Shown here: piece after piece, positions 52,971-61,752 of the stretch
How the letters are laid out: the number at the start of each line of letters is the position of its first letter
Numbering within the stretch: position 1 is the first letter of the stretch
Origin: Pseudogemmobacter hezensis
GTDB taxonomy: Bacteria; Pseudomonadota; Alphaproteobacteria; Rhodobacterales; Rhodobacteraceae
Assembly (NCBI RefSeq): GCF_013155295.1
Contig: NZ_JABJXT010000012.1
Span: 1-64,000, forward strand
Length of the DNA: 64,000 bases
Direction: 5' to 3'
The notes under the pieces: generated by a model
What the model was told of the DNA's origin: nothing
The model's input: only the letters and a program-made list of their open reading frames with translations
The model's database searches: none
Program-made: the position numbers and the translations under genes

Positions 52971-54337
52971 GAGGGGGCTGGCTGGCCCTGATCGTGATTG
53001 CCTTCGCGCTGACCGCCTGGGCCTGGCCGCGCGAACAGGGCTCGCAAGGCGAGGTGCTGGCGCAAGGCGAGGTGCTGGCGCAAGGTGTGGTGCTGGCGCA
53101 GGGTGATATGCTGGCCGGGTTCGGGATCAGCACCCATGCGCTGCAACCGGGCGATCCGGCGCGGATCCGGGCGCTTGGGTTTCGCTATGCCCGCCTCGAT
53201 CTGACCTGGGCCCGGATTGAAACCCGCGCGGGCCTTTACGACTGGGAAAGCTATGACCGCCGCATCGCGGATCTGGCGGCCCAGGGGCTGCGCCCGGTGC
53301 TGATCCTGGCCTATTCCAACCCGCTTTATGCGCCGCCCTCGCAAAGCCGTCAGCAGGCTGCGGCCTGGAACGCGCCCGCCTCTGCCCAGGCCCGCGCCGC
53401 CTATACGGCCTGGGCCGTCGCGGCCGCCCGGCGATACAACCGCTATAATCCGGTGCTGGAACTGTGGAACGAGCCCGATTCCGAAGTGTTCTGGCCGCCA
53501 AAGGCCGATGCCGACGCCTATATCCGGCTGGCCCAGGACAGCTGTCAGGCCATTCGCCGGGCCACCCCCGAGGCAGAGATCTGGGGACCAGCGCTCAGCG
53601 CGATCGGCAATGAAAACGGGCGGGCCTCGGCCTTTCTGGCGGCGGTTCTGGTCTCGGATCTGCCCGATTGCCTGTCGGCGATCAGCCTGCATCCCTATCT
53701 CTCCTTGCATGAGGTTGAGGATCTGGCGGGCTATTGGGCGCAGATCAGGGCGCTGCCCGGCGCGGCGGGGCGGCGCTTTGTGGCCAGCGAATGGGGGTTC
53801 TCCTCGGCATTTCGGGGCATGGATGACCAGATCCAGGCCAGCTATCTGATCCGTTTCGCGGCACTGGCGCATATGGCCGGGCAGGGCCCCTCGCTTTGGT
53901 ATACCTGGCGCAATGAGGGGGCGGATCCGACGGTCTATGTGCATAATTACGGGCTGGTTTTCCCGGATGGCAGCCCGAAACCCGCCTATCACGCGCTGGC
54001 GACTTTTCGCGCCATGACCCTGGGACGCGAGCATCAGTGCCTGCTGGAAAACGATGATCTGACCGCGCTTTACGCCTGGTCACAATCAGCGCCCCAGGAC
54101 GTGCTGATGATCGTCTGGCGCAAAGCGGGGCGGCTGTTCCCGGCGATCAGTGGCAGCTTGCGCCCTGATCTGCCAGAGGGTGCAACAGAGGTCCGCGCCG
54201 CGAACCTTTATGGCCAGCCGCATAGCTTTGCAGGGGATGCCCCCACGCAGGGGTTGCAGCTTTCGGGCCAGCCGATGCCCTGGTATATCCGCTGGCAGGG
54301 CGATCTGCCCGCCGCCTGTGTCGCCGCCCCCGGCTAA
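52967..54337 (+). CDS. Exported glycoside hydrolase (clan GH-A, cellulase/GH39-like)
   Basis: A 456-residue protein with an N-terminal hydrophobic segment (residues 5-20), an unusual four-unit hexapeptide repeat (about 27-50), then a TIM-barrel. The acid/base is Glu169 in LELWNEPDSE and the nucleophile Glu275 in VASEWGFSS, the clan GH-A pattern. The C-terminal about 110 residues form a beta domain. It starts with GTG inside the wzy-like stop. Hydrolases in such loci typically trim or release the polysaccharide made by the same genes. Confidence 0.8.
   Translation: MRGGWLALIVIAFALTAWAWPREQGSQGEVLAQGEVLAQGVVLAQGDMLAGFGISTHALQPGDPARIRALGFRYARLDLTWARIETRAGLYDWESYDRRIADLAAQGLRPVLILAYSNPLYAPPSQSRQQAAAWNAPASAQARAAYTAWAVAAARRYNRYNPVLELWNEPDSEVFWPPKADADAYIRLAQDSCQAIRRATPEAEIWGPALSAIGNENGRASAFLAAVLVSDLPDCLSAISLHPYLSLHEVEDLAGYWAQIRALPGAAGRRFVASEWGFSSAFRGMDDQIQASYLIRFAALAHMAGQGPSLWYTWRNEGADPTVYVHNYGLVFPDGSPKPAYHALATFRAMTLGREHQCLLENDDLTALYAWSQSAPQDVLMIVWRKAGRLFPAISGSLRPDLPEGATEVRAANLYGQPHSFAGDAPTQGLQLSGQPMPWYIRWQGDLPAACVAAPG
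53045..53116 (+). repeat. Four tandem 18-base units inside the hydrolase gene
   Basis: Units of the form CAAGGCGAGGTGCTGGCG occur four times; the first two are identical and the last two diverge. They encode QGEVLA-type hexapeptides between the membrane segment and the catalytic barrel, a linker whose length could vary by slippage. Confidence 0.9.
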
Positions 54338-54355
54338 GGCGCCGGAGGCAATCGA

Positions 54356-55783
54356 TCAGTCCCCGACGCGTTCACGCCAGGCCTTCGCATAGGCGCGAAG
54401 GGCCTGGTGATCTGCGGGCAGGGCGCGGGGCTGTGCGGTGTCAGAGACAGATCCCGCCGCCTCTTGCGCCGGAAAGGCCAGCATCGCCGCCCCGGCCGAG
54501 GTTCCGGTGACCGAGGCCGAGACCGCCACCCCATCCGGGCGCAGCGCCGCCAGCATGTCAAGGTAATCGGGGTTGCGGGAAAATGGCCCCTCGACCAGGG
54601 TCGGCCCGGTTGCACCGATCAGCCCCAGCCCGGTCTCGGTCATCAGCGCCAGGTAGAAAGACAGCGCGGCCAGCTTCTGACCCTCGGTGGCGGGGGGGGA
54701 TGTCCATTGCATCTGCCGCCCCTGGAAGGGGCCCGATCCCGGCTCTGCAGCAGGCAGGATCATCACGCCCTGGGTCAGGACATTCGCCCGGTCCTCAGGC
54801 GTGGGCTGCAGGCCGCTGCCCGCGCGGATGATCTCATACTCGCGCCCGCCCATGAACCGGGCCGAGGGCACCGGCTGGCCAAGCGCGTTCACATTGACCA
54901 GAAGATCGCGGCCCGGATCCAGATCACGGCGCGGCGCGCCGACCGCCATCGAAATCACCCAGGTTCCGGTTGAGACCACTGAAAAGGCACCCGCCCCGCC
55001 CTGAATACCCTGACGCGCCTGGATATGCGGGTAAAGCGAGGCATTGCTGTCATGGATGCCGACCGACACCGGGGTCTGCGGCGAAAGCCCGGTCTGCGCG
55101 GCGATCTGCGGCAAAAGACGGCCCAGAACCTCGCCGGGCTGGCGGGCGGGGGCCAGGCGATCGGTAATGCCCAGCCGCGCGGCCAGCGAGGAAAACGCCC
55201 CCGTCCAGGGGTTCCACAGATCGGTATGGCAGCCCAGAGAGGTGACATCGCTTGCCAGCTCGCCGGTCAGGCGCCAGCCCCAGTATTGCGGATAGGTCAG
55301 CACATGGGCCGTTTGCTCCAAAAGCCGGGGCCGGGTCTGGAACAGCCAGTAAAGCTGCGCCCCGAGGTTCAGCCCCATCGGCAGGCGGGGCGAGCCGGTT
55401 TCCGCAAAATCGGGGCGGATCCGGTCGTAATCGGCGGCCAGCCTATCCGGGCCATCATGCTCATAATCCAGCATCGGCGTGGCCAGCTGCCCGGCCGCAT
55501 CCAGCAGCACCGCCGAGGCCGCATGGGTGGTGACCGAAATCGCATCAACCCCGTGCTGCGCATGAAAGGCGGCCAGATGAGTGAGAAAGAAATCCCAATG
55601 CGCGGCAAGGTCGAAATGGGGATAGGGGGGGCCTTGCAGCACCCTGTTTGGCCGGGTGACGACGGCCAGCTCTTGCAGCGTTTCCGCCTCGACCAGGGCC
55701 AGCTTGGCATTGGTCTTGCCGATGTCGATCACGGCGATATGGCGCAGGGCCGTGGCAGCCGGGGCAATGGCAGGGGCTGTCAT
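54356..55783 (-). CDS. rhaK: L-rhamnose pathway FGGY sugar kinase
   Basis: A 475-residue kinase of the FGGY family. The N-terminal phosphate loop is [14 protein letters not shown] near residue 18, and the later ATPase-fold block is [20 protein letters not shown] near 404. In Rhizobium leguminosarum RhaK phosphorylates the sugar and is needed for uptake by the RhaSTPQ transporter, and the same gene order occurs here. The start overlaps the mutarotase stop by four bases. Last gene of the rha operon. Confidence 0.88.
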   Translation of the reverse strand: MTAPAIAPAATALRHIAVIDIGKTNAKLALVEAETLQELAVVTRPNRVLQGPPYPHFDLAAHWDFFLTHLAAFHAQHGVDAISVTTHAASAVLLDAAGQLATPMLDYEHDGPDRLAADYDRIRPDFAETGSPRLPMGLNLGAQLYWLFQTRPRLLEQTAHVLTYPQYWGWRLTGELASDVTSLGCHTDLWNPWTGAFSSLAARLGITDRLAPARQPGEVLGRLLPQIAAQTGLSPQTPVSVGIHDSNASLYPHIQARQGIQGGAGAFSVVSTGTWVISMAVGAPRRDLDPGRDLLVNVNALGQPVPSARFMGGREYEIIRAGSGLQPTPEDRANVLTQGVMILPAAEPGSGPFQGRQMQWTSPPATEGQKLAALSFYLALMTETGLGLIGATGPTLVEGPFSRNPDYLDMLAALRPDGVAVSASVTGTSAGAAMLAFPAQEAAGSVSDTAQPRALPADHQALRAYAKAWRERVGD

Positions 55784-56094
55784 GGCAGGTGAAAGACCTG
55801 TGTCAGCGGCACCGAGACCGGCTCATTTCCGGGGTGGGTCTGCATCAGATCGGCCATATAGGCCCACCAGCGCTGCATCACCGGATGATCGGGCAGGGCG
55901 GCCATCTGATGATCGGCGCGGCGGGTCAGAATGCCGAACAGCGCCTGGGTTTCGGGATCAAGGAAGATGCTGTAATCCGAGACGCCCGCCTCTTTCAGCA
56001 GCTGCGACAGCTCTGGCCAGATCGCATCATGGCGGGCGCGGTATTCGGCCTCCATCCCGGGATGCAGTTGCATGCGAAAAGCATAGCGTTCCAT
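55780..56094 (-). CDS. rhaU: L-rhamnose mutarotase
   Basis: A 104-residue enzyme, exactly the family's usual size. It speeds the alpha/beta anomer exchange of L-rhamnose. Family residues are the N-terminal [20 protein letters not shown] (His and Arg), [10 protein letters not shown], and [13 protein letters not shown] 56094 shares one base with the rhaQ stop (TGATG); an ATG seven codons earlier would lie inside rhaQ and lengthen the protein beyond the family norm. Confidence 0.92.
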   Translation of the reverse strand: MERYAFRMQLHPGMEAEYRARHDAIWPELSQLLKEAGVSDYSIFLDPETQALFGILTRRADHQMAALPDHPVMQRWWAYMADLMQTHPGNEPVSVPLTQVFHLP

Positions 56095-57107
56095 CAGCGC
56101 CTCACCATTTTCCAAAGCCGGGGCAGGGCGATCACCCCGATCAAAAGCGCCCCGATGATGATCGACATCACGATGCCCGGCACGTTCAGAAGCCCAAGGC
56201 CGAAGGTCAAAAGCCCCATGATCAGCGCCGCCAGCACCACCCCCGGGATCGAGCCTGATCCGCCAAGGATCGACACGCCGCCAAGCACCACCATCGTGAC
56301 CACCTCAAGCTCGAACCCCTGGGCGATCGAGGGGCGGGTCGAGCCAAGGCGCGAGGTCAGGCAGATCGCGGCGATTGCGCTCATCACGCCGGTCAGCAGG
56401 AAAAGGATAAAGCGGACACGGTTGACGCGGATCCCGGAAAACCGCGCGGCGGTGGCATTGTTGCCGATGGCATAGACCATGCGCCCGAATGAGGTTCCAT
56501 GCAGCAAAAGCCCGAAGAGAACGGCGAAAAGGGCAAAGAGCACCAGCTCGAATGTGATCACCCACCAGACATAGCCCTGGCCGAAGAAGGCGAAATCCGC
56601 CGGATAGCCGGTGAAGGCCCCATCCCCCAGCACGATATAAGAGATGCCGCGGAAAAGGCTCATGGTGCCGATGGTGACGACGATGGACGGCAGGCCCATC
56701 CCGGCAACCAGCACCCCGTTGAAGGCCCCGCACAAAAGCCCGGTGCCCAGCCCCAGAAACACCAGCACCGGGGTAGAGGCCCCCAGCCCCATCGCAACCC
56801 CCATCACCGTTGAGACCAGCGCCATGATCGAGGCCACCGACAGATCAATATCGCCCGCAATGATCAGCAGCGCCATGGCAAAGGCGATCATCGCCTTTTC
56901 GGTAAAGTTGAAACTGGCGTCCGAGAGGCTCCAGGGATCCAGGAAATAGGGCGAGGCGAAAGAGTTGAAGATGAAGATCGCCACGGCGACCACCAGCAAA
57001 AGCGCCTCCCAGCTTTTCAGCCCGCGCTTCCAGCCAGAGGTCAGGCGGTCGGGGATCTGGCGGCCCTTTGCCACCGGGGCGCTTTTGTTCATGCTGATAT
57101 CGGTCAT
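56094..57107 (-). CDS. rhaQ: Rhamnose ABC transporter permease
   Basis: A 337-residue permease of the ribose/RbsC type (BPD_transp_2) with about nine membrane segments. The family block [20 protein letters not shown] is near residue 85 and [25 protein letters not shown] near 275. Both ends overlap neighbours by one to four bases. Paired with RhaP to form the transmembrane channel of the rhamnose importer. Confidence 0.9.
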   Translation of the reverse strand: MTDISMNKSAPVAKGRQIPDRLTSGWKRGLKSWEALLLVVAVAIFIFNSFASPYFLDPWSLSDASFNFTEKAMIAFAMALLIIAGDIDLSVASIMALVSTVMGVAMGLGASTPVLVFLGLGTGLLCGAFNGVLVAGMGLPSIVVTIGTMSLFRGISYIVLGDGAFTGYPADFAFFGQGYVWWVITFELVLFALFAVLFGLLLHGTSFGRMVYAIGNNATAARFSGIRVNRVRFILFLLTGVMSAIAAICLTSRLGSTRPSIAQGFELEVVTMVVLGGVSILGGSGSIPGVVLAALIMGLLTFGLGLLNVPGIVMSIIIGALLIGVIALPRLWKMVRR

Positions 57108-58093
57108 GCGCGGGCCTCCGGCGATTTGTGTTCGGCCTGTTTCAGGATGATGCGGCCTTTGGGGCCCTGGCCGCGTGCGTTGAAGGCGATGGCGATCAGA
57201 ATGGCGGTGCCCGAGATGGCCATTTGTGCAAAAGGCGATATCCCCGCGACAGGCAGCGCGTTTTTCACGATGCCAAGGAAGATCGCGCCCATCACCGCGC
57301 CTGCGACTGATCCTGCGCCGCCTGCGATGGCGATGCCGCCAATCACGCAGGCCGCGACGATATCCAGCTCAAACCCGCTGGCGATATCGACATAGGCCAC
57401 CGCATAGCGCGCCACCCAAAGATAGCCGACCAGCCCCGCCAATGCGCCCGAAAGGGTAAAGGCCCAGAACTGCGTTTTGCCAACCGAGATCCCGGTATAG
57501 ACGGCCGCATGCGGGTTGCCGCCCACCGCGTAAAAGGCCCGCCCCAGCGGGGTGCGGTTCACCAGCACCCAGGCGGCGATCACGATGGCAATCATGATCC
57601 AGGCCATGACCGGCAGCCCCAGAAACACCGCCCGGGGGAAGGCCTTGAACCCGTCGCTCATCTGATGGGCATTGATCCATTGCCCTTTGGTCAGCAGAAA
57701 GATCGTGCCGCGATAGATGGTCATGGTGCCCAGGGTCACCACGATTGAGGGGATGCCCAGCTTCCAGACCAACAGCCCGTTGATCGCGCCCAGCACCGCC
57801 CCCAGCACCACCACCGCCAGCAAGATCAGCGGCAGCGGCAGCCCGGCCATGTTCAAAAGCCCCGCCACCATCCCGCAAAGCGCCAGCGTCGCGGCCATCG
57901 ACAGATCAATGCATTTCGTCAGGATCACCACCATCTGGCCAAGCGCCAGAATGATCAGCGGCGAGGTATCGGTCAGCACATTCGCAAGGCTGCCGGGGCG
58001 GACAAAGCCGGGGAAGCGGCTGGCGACCACCGCCAGCAAAACCAGGATGGCCAGGGCAAGAATGGCCTCACGCGATTTCAGAAAGGCACTCAT
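57104..58093 (-). CDS. rhaP: Rhamnose ABC transporter permease
   Basis: A 329-residue RbsC-type permease with about nine membrane segments. TKCIDLSMAATLALCGMVAG near residue 60 replaces the usual GGIDLSVG, and VIGGIAIAGGAGSVAGAVMGA is near 245. Starts within the rhaT stop (ATGA) and ends within the rhaQ start. RhaP and RhaQ names follow order in the rhizobial operon. Confidence 0.9.
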   Translation of the reverse strand: MSAFLKSREAILALAILVLLAVVASRFPGFVRPGSLANVLTDTSPLIILALGQMVVILTKCIDLSMAATLALCGMVAGLLNMAGLPLPLILLAVVVLGAVLGAINGLLVWKLGIPSIVVTLGTMTIYRGTIFLLTKGQWINAHQMSDGFKAFPRAVFLGLPVMAWIMIAIVIAAWVLVNRTPLGRAFYAVGGNPHAAVYTGISVGKTQFWAFTLSGALAGLVGYLWVARYAVAYVDIASGFELDIVAACVIGGIAIAGGAGSVAGAVMGAIFLGIVKNALPVAGISPFAQMAISGTAILIAIAFNARGQGPKGRIILKQAEHKSPEARA

Positions 58094-59616
58094 GCCGCTG
58101 CTCCTTCGATACCGGCGGCGGCGCGCACCAGGTTTTCAGGCGTCATCTGATCGCCGGTGAATTCGGCGGCGATACGGCCCTCGCGCATGACGATCACCCG
58201 GTCTGACATGCCCAGAACCTCGGGGATTTCCGAGCTGACCATGATCACCGCCAGCCCCTCGGCTGCCAGTTCCGACATGAAGTCATGCACCGCTGCCTTG
58301 GATCCGATGTCGATGCCCTTGGTTGGCTCATCAAGGATGATGATCCGGGGCTTTGTCGCCAGCCATTTCGCAATCACTACCTTTTGCTGATTGCCGCCCG
58401 ACAGAAGGCCGATGTCCTGGTCAAGGCTGGCCGCCCGCAGATCAAGGCGCTGCGTGTAATCGCGGGCCATCGCAAATTCCTCGGCCAGCCGCAAAAAGCC
58501 CGAGCGACTGGTGCGGTTCAATGAGGGCAGGGTGACGTTCTGGAAAATCGGCAGCCCTTTCACCGCGCCCTGGCGGCCGCGATCCTCGGGCACATAGACG
58601 ATGCCGGCATTCACCGCCTCAGCGGTCGAGCGCAGCACCATCACCTGGCCGTCGACCCGGCAGGCCCCCTTTGAGGGGCGGGTGATCCCGAACAGCGCCT
58701 GCATCACCTCTGACCGGCCCGCGCCGACCAGACCGTAAAAGCCAAGGATCTCGCCCCTGTGCAGCGTAAAGCCGATGTCGTCGAATTCGGTCGGATGCGA
58801 ATAGCCCGCAACCGTCAGCACGGGGGCGCCGATCTCGGCGTGGCGTTTGGGGTAGATCTGATCCACCTCGCGCCCGACCATCAGCTGCACCAGCCGCGCC
58901 TCGTCGACCTCTGACATCAGGCCCGCGCCGACATATTGGCCATCGCGGAACACCGTCCAGCGGTCTGCGATGCGGAAGATCTCATCGAATTTATGGCTGA
59001 TGAAGAGGATCGCTTTGCCCTGGGCCTTCAGCTTTTCGACCAGCTCATAAAGCTCGTGGATTTCTTTGTGCGACAGCGCGGCGGTCGGCTCGTCCATGAT
59101 CACCACCTGCGCGTCAATCGACAGGGCGCGGGCAATGGCAACCAGGTGTTTTGAGGCGATGCCCAGCTCTCGCAGGCGTTGACGCGGATCCAGATCGGCC
59201 CCGATCGAGGCCAGCAGGCGGCGCGCCTCATTCTCCATCCGGCGGGTGTCGATCAGCCCGAAACGGCCGCGCGGCGCATGGCCGATGAAGATGTTTTCGG
59301 CCACCGTCAGCTCGTCAAAGAGCACGGTTTCCTGGTGGATGGCGGTGACGCCTGCCTCACCCGCAGCCTGGGCGGTGGGGAAGCGGGTTTCGCGGCCATT
59401 GACCTGGATCACGCCCTCATCGGGCTGGTAGATCCCGGTCAGGATCTTGACGATGGTGGATTTCCCCGCGCCATTCTCGCCGATCAGCGCGGTGACCTGG
59501 CCCGGGAACAGCTCCAGCCCGACGCCGTTCAGCGCCCGCACACCGGGGAAACTTTTGGTAATGCCGCTGAGGCGAAGCACAGGCGTGCCGCCCGCAGCCG
59601 AGGTATCGGCCTGCAT
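58090..59616 (-). CDS. rhaT: Rhamnose ABC transporter ATP-binding protein (double ATPase)
   Basis: A 508-residue protein with two ATPase domains. The first has Walker A GENGAGKST near residue 45 and VIMDEPTAALS; the second has LLSGGNQQKVVIAKWL and IIILDEPTKGID. The second Walker A is degenerate (GLVGAGRSE), as usual in ribose-type transporter ATPases. ATG 59616 has AGGA upstream and gives the usual length; the frame extends 61 codons further without similarity. Confidence 0.9.
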   Translation of the reverse strand: MQADTSAAGGTPVLRLSGITKSFPGVRALNGVGLELFPGQVTALIGENGAGKSTIVKILTGIYQPDEGVIQVNGRETRFPTAQAAGEAGVTAIHQETVLFDELTVAENIFIGHAPRGRFGLIDTRRMENEARRLLASIGADLDPRQRLRELGIASKHLVAIARALSIDAQVVIMDEPTAALSHKEIHELYELVEKLKAQGKAILFISHKFDEIFRIADRWTVFRDGQYVGAGLMSEVDEARLVQLMVGREVDQIYPKRHAEIGAPVLTVAGYSHPTEFDDIGFTLHRGEILGFYGLVGAGRSEVMQALFGITRPSKGACRVDGQVMVLRSTAEAVNAGIVYVPEDRGRQGAVKGLPIFQNVTLPSLNRTSRSGFLRLAEEFAMARDYTQRLDLRAASLDQDIGLLSGGNQQKVVIAKWLATKPRIIILDEPTKGIDIGSKAAVHDFMSELAAEGLAVIMVSSEIPEVLGMSDRVIVMREGRIAAEFTGDQMTPENLVRAAAGIEGAAA

Positions 59617-59664
59617 GGAATTCGCGTCCTGGATCAAGGGGCTTTTTTTGGGCTGTGTGGCGGT

Positions 59665-59704
59665 GGGGCCCCGGACATGCGGCACTGCCGCCGCCCGGGG
59701 CCCC
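59665..59704 (-). terminator. Stem-loop between rhaS and rhaT
   Basis: GGGGCCCCGG (59665-59674) and CCGGGGCCCC (59695-59704) pair, with an inner GCGGCA/TGCCGC stem. No U-run follows on the minus strand. As after the other binding-protein gene at 30.9 kb, it probably stabilises the rhaS mRNA or partly stops transcription. Confidence 0.55.
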
Positions 59705-59716
59705 GGGTTTGCGCGA

Positions 59717-60721
59717 TCAGAAGACCGACGAGAACTCGTCGATATTCGAGGCGTCATAGGTGAAGGGGTCCGACATCGCGCCTTCGCCATTCTCATCAAG
59801 CGTCACAGTGCCGATGCGGCCCATCGGGATTGAGGCGCCCGGCTCTGCCTTGGCTTTGCCCGTGGTCAGCTCATAGGCGATATAAGTCGCCGCATAGCCC
59901 AGATCGACCGGATTCCAGATCGCAAAGGATTTCGACGCGCCCGATTTCACGTGACCCGCCATTTCCGAGGGCAGGCCAAGGCCCGTGACATTGACCTCGC
60001 CGATTTTGCCGGCATCGGTCACCGCCTGGGCTGCGGCCACGATCCCCACGCTGGTCGGCGCGATGATCGCTTTCAGGTTCGGATAGGTCTGCAACAGGCC
60101 CTGGGTCTCGCGGTAGGATTTATCCGCCAGGTCGTCACCGTAAACGGTGACCACAACATTGATGCCGGCGTAATTCGGCAGCACCTTCGTCGCCTCTTCG
60201 ATCCAGATATTCTGGTTGGTAGAGGTGGTGGTGGCCGACAGGAAGGCCACATCGCCGCCCTCAGGCAGCTGATCCGCGGCCAATTTGACGATGGTATTGC
60301 CGATCAGCGGGTTCGACGAGGGGTTCAGGTGCATCTGGCGGCCCTCGGCGGCGACGCCCGAATCCCAGCTGATCACCGTGATGCCGCGATCCATGGCGCG
60401 CTTCAGCGCCGGAACCAGCGCATCGGTGTCATTGGCCGAGATCGCAATCGCATCGACGCGCTGCGCGATCAGGGCGTTGATCACCTCGATCTGGCCAGCT
60501 GCGGTGGTGGTGGTCGGGCCGGTGTAGATGATCTCGACATCGCCCAGCTCTTTGGCGGCCTCTTCGGCGCCACGGGCTGCGGCCTCGAAAAAGCCGTTGC
60601 CCAGCGATTTCACCACCAGCGCGATGCGCCTGGTTTCCGCCTGTGCGGCGCTGGCCAGCAGCGCGGTTGCCAGCGCGGCTGCGGTGGCGGTGGTCGTCAG
60701 TGCCTTTTTCAGAATGCTCAT
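59717..60721 (-). CDS. rhaS: Rhamnose ABC transporter substrate-binding protein
   Basis: A 334-residue periplasmic sugar-binding protein (peripla_BP_4 type) with a signal peptide of about 28 residues ending ASAAQA. The mature chain starts RRIALVVKSLGNGFFEAAARG, has INALIAQRVDAIAISANDTDALVPAL near residue 80, and later PTSVGIVAAAQAVTDAG. AGGAGA precedes the ATG. First transporter gene of the operon, 22 bases after rhaR. Confidence 0.9.
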   Translation of the reverse strand: MSILKKALTTTATAAALATALLASAAQAETRRIALVVKSLGNGFFEAAARGAEEAAKELGDVEIIYTGPTTTTAAGQIEVINALIAQRVDAIAISANDTDALVPALKRAMDRGITVISWDSGVAAEGRQMHLNPSSNPLIGNTIVKLAADQLPEGGDVAFLSATTTSTNQNIWIEEATKVLPNYAGINVVVTVYGDDLADKSYRETQGLLQTYPNLKAIIAPTSVGIVAAAQAVTDAGKIGEVNVTGLGLPSEMAGHVKSGASKSFAIWNPVDLGYAATYIAYELTTGKAKAEPGASIPMGRIGTVTLDENGEGAMSDPFTYDASNIDEFSSVF

Positions 60722-60743
60722 TTGGTTCTCCTCCCCAGAGCGG

Positions 60744-61562
60744 TTATGCGCGCGTCTCCTCTTCGGCGCGTATTTTGCTTTCAGCTGCGGCCAGCTCGGC
60801 CACGATCAGTTTCACCTCGGCCGCCTCAAGCATCTTTGCCGCGCGGTCGTCTATCCCGTCATCGGTGATCACGGTGTCGATCCGCGACAGCGGGCAAAGC
60901 AGCAGGCTGGAGCGGCTGGCGAACTTCGAGCTGTCGGCCAGGACGACCAGCTCATCGGCCTGACCGATCAGCTTTTGCTCGGCCTGAACCAGCAGCGGAT
61001 CACCCTCCATCAGGCCCAGCGGGCCAAGGCCCCGGCAGCCCATGAACATGCGCCGCGCATAGAAATGGCGGCTGCCATCCTCGTCGAAGGGCGAAAGGAT
61101 GATGCTTTGTTCGCGGTAGATCGCGCCTGCGGGCAGCATCACGGTGTTTTTCGAATGTTTCAGCAGATGTTCCGCGATGGGAAAGCTGTTGGTAAAAACC
61201 TGGCAGCGCTTTGTCGTCAGCGGATGCACCATCTGGAAGGTCGTCGTGCCGCCATTGATGATGATCGCGTCACCATCCTTGCACAGCTCGACGGCCGCAC
61301 GGGCAATGGCGCGTTTTTGCGCCGCATGGATGGTTTCCTGCAGCGCGAAGGGGCGGGCATTGATGCCCACGAAATCGGGCGGAGAGATCGCCTCGGCACC
61401 GCCCCGCACCCGGCGCAGCTTTTTCTGAACATGCAGGGTGGCAATGTCACGCCGGATCGTCGCCTCAGAGGCATCCGTCATCGCGCAGAGATCCGGCACG
61501 GTCACGACCGGCCGCTCTTGCACAGCAGACAGAATGACGCGGTGGCGTTCCGTTTCGTGCAT
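60744..61562 (-). CDS. rhaR: DeoR-family regulator of the rha genes
   Basis: A 272-residue regulator. The N-terminal DeoR helix-turn-helix is VPDLCAMTDASEATIRRDIATLH near residues 18-40. The sensor domain includes DAIIINGGTTTFQMV and the later ADSSKFASRSSLL typical of DeoR proteins that sense phosphorylated sugars. It heads the rhaRSTPQUK operon with GGGAGGA before its ATG and lies beside the three-part operator region, which it likely binds. Confidence 0.9.
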   Translation of the reverse strand: MHETERHRVILSAVQERPVVTVPDLCAMTDASEATIRRDIATLHVQKKLRRVRGGAEAISPPDFVGINARPFALQETIHAAQKRAIARAAVELCKDGDAIIINGGTTTFQMVHPLTTKRCQVFTNSFPIAEHLLKHSKNTVMLPAGAIYREQSIILSPFDEDGSRHFYARRMFMGCRGLGPLGLMEGDPLLVQAEQKLIGQADELVVLADSSKFASRSSLLLCPLSRIDTVITDDGIDDRAAKMLEAAEVKLIVAELAAAESKIRAEEETRA

Positions 61563-61604
61563 ATTGTCCTCCCTCTCGATCCGTAAGTTTCAACGCAAAA
61601 CACT

Positions 61605-61684
61605 CATTGTCAATCATTTTCAATCGCAGAAACGCATTCTGCAGCTGCACAATGATTGAACATGATCGAAAATGATTGACAATG
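61605..61684. promoter_or_regulatory. rhaR-rhaD divergent operator region
   Basis: CATTGTCAATCATTTTC (61605-61621) and GAAAATGATTGACAATG (61668-61684) are perfect 17-base inverted copies. A third, partial copy, AATGATTGAACATGATCG, lies at 61651-61668. The CAATCATT half-sites are the kind of repeats DeoR proteins bind. The region sits between the two divergent transcription units and can serve both. Confidence 0.75.
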
Positions 61685-61752
61685 CGCCCCGCCCTGCGTC
61701 AGTTTTCGCCGCAAGGAGGCGCAGCGCTTCGCTTGCGTATTGGGAGGACATC

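Noticed and set aside
53045-53116. Possible CRISPR-like array
   Set aside because: Units are directly adjacent with no spacers and are in frame inside a coding gene.
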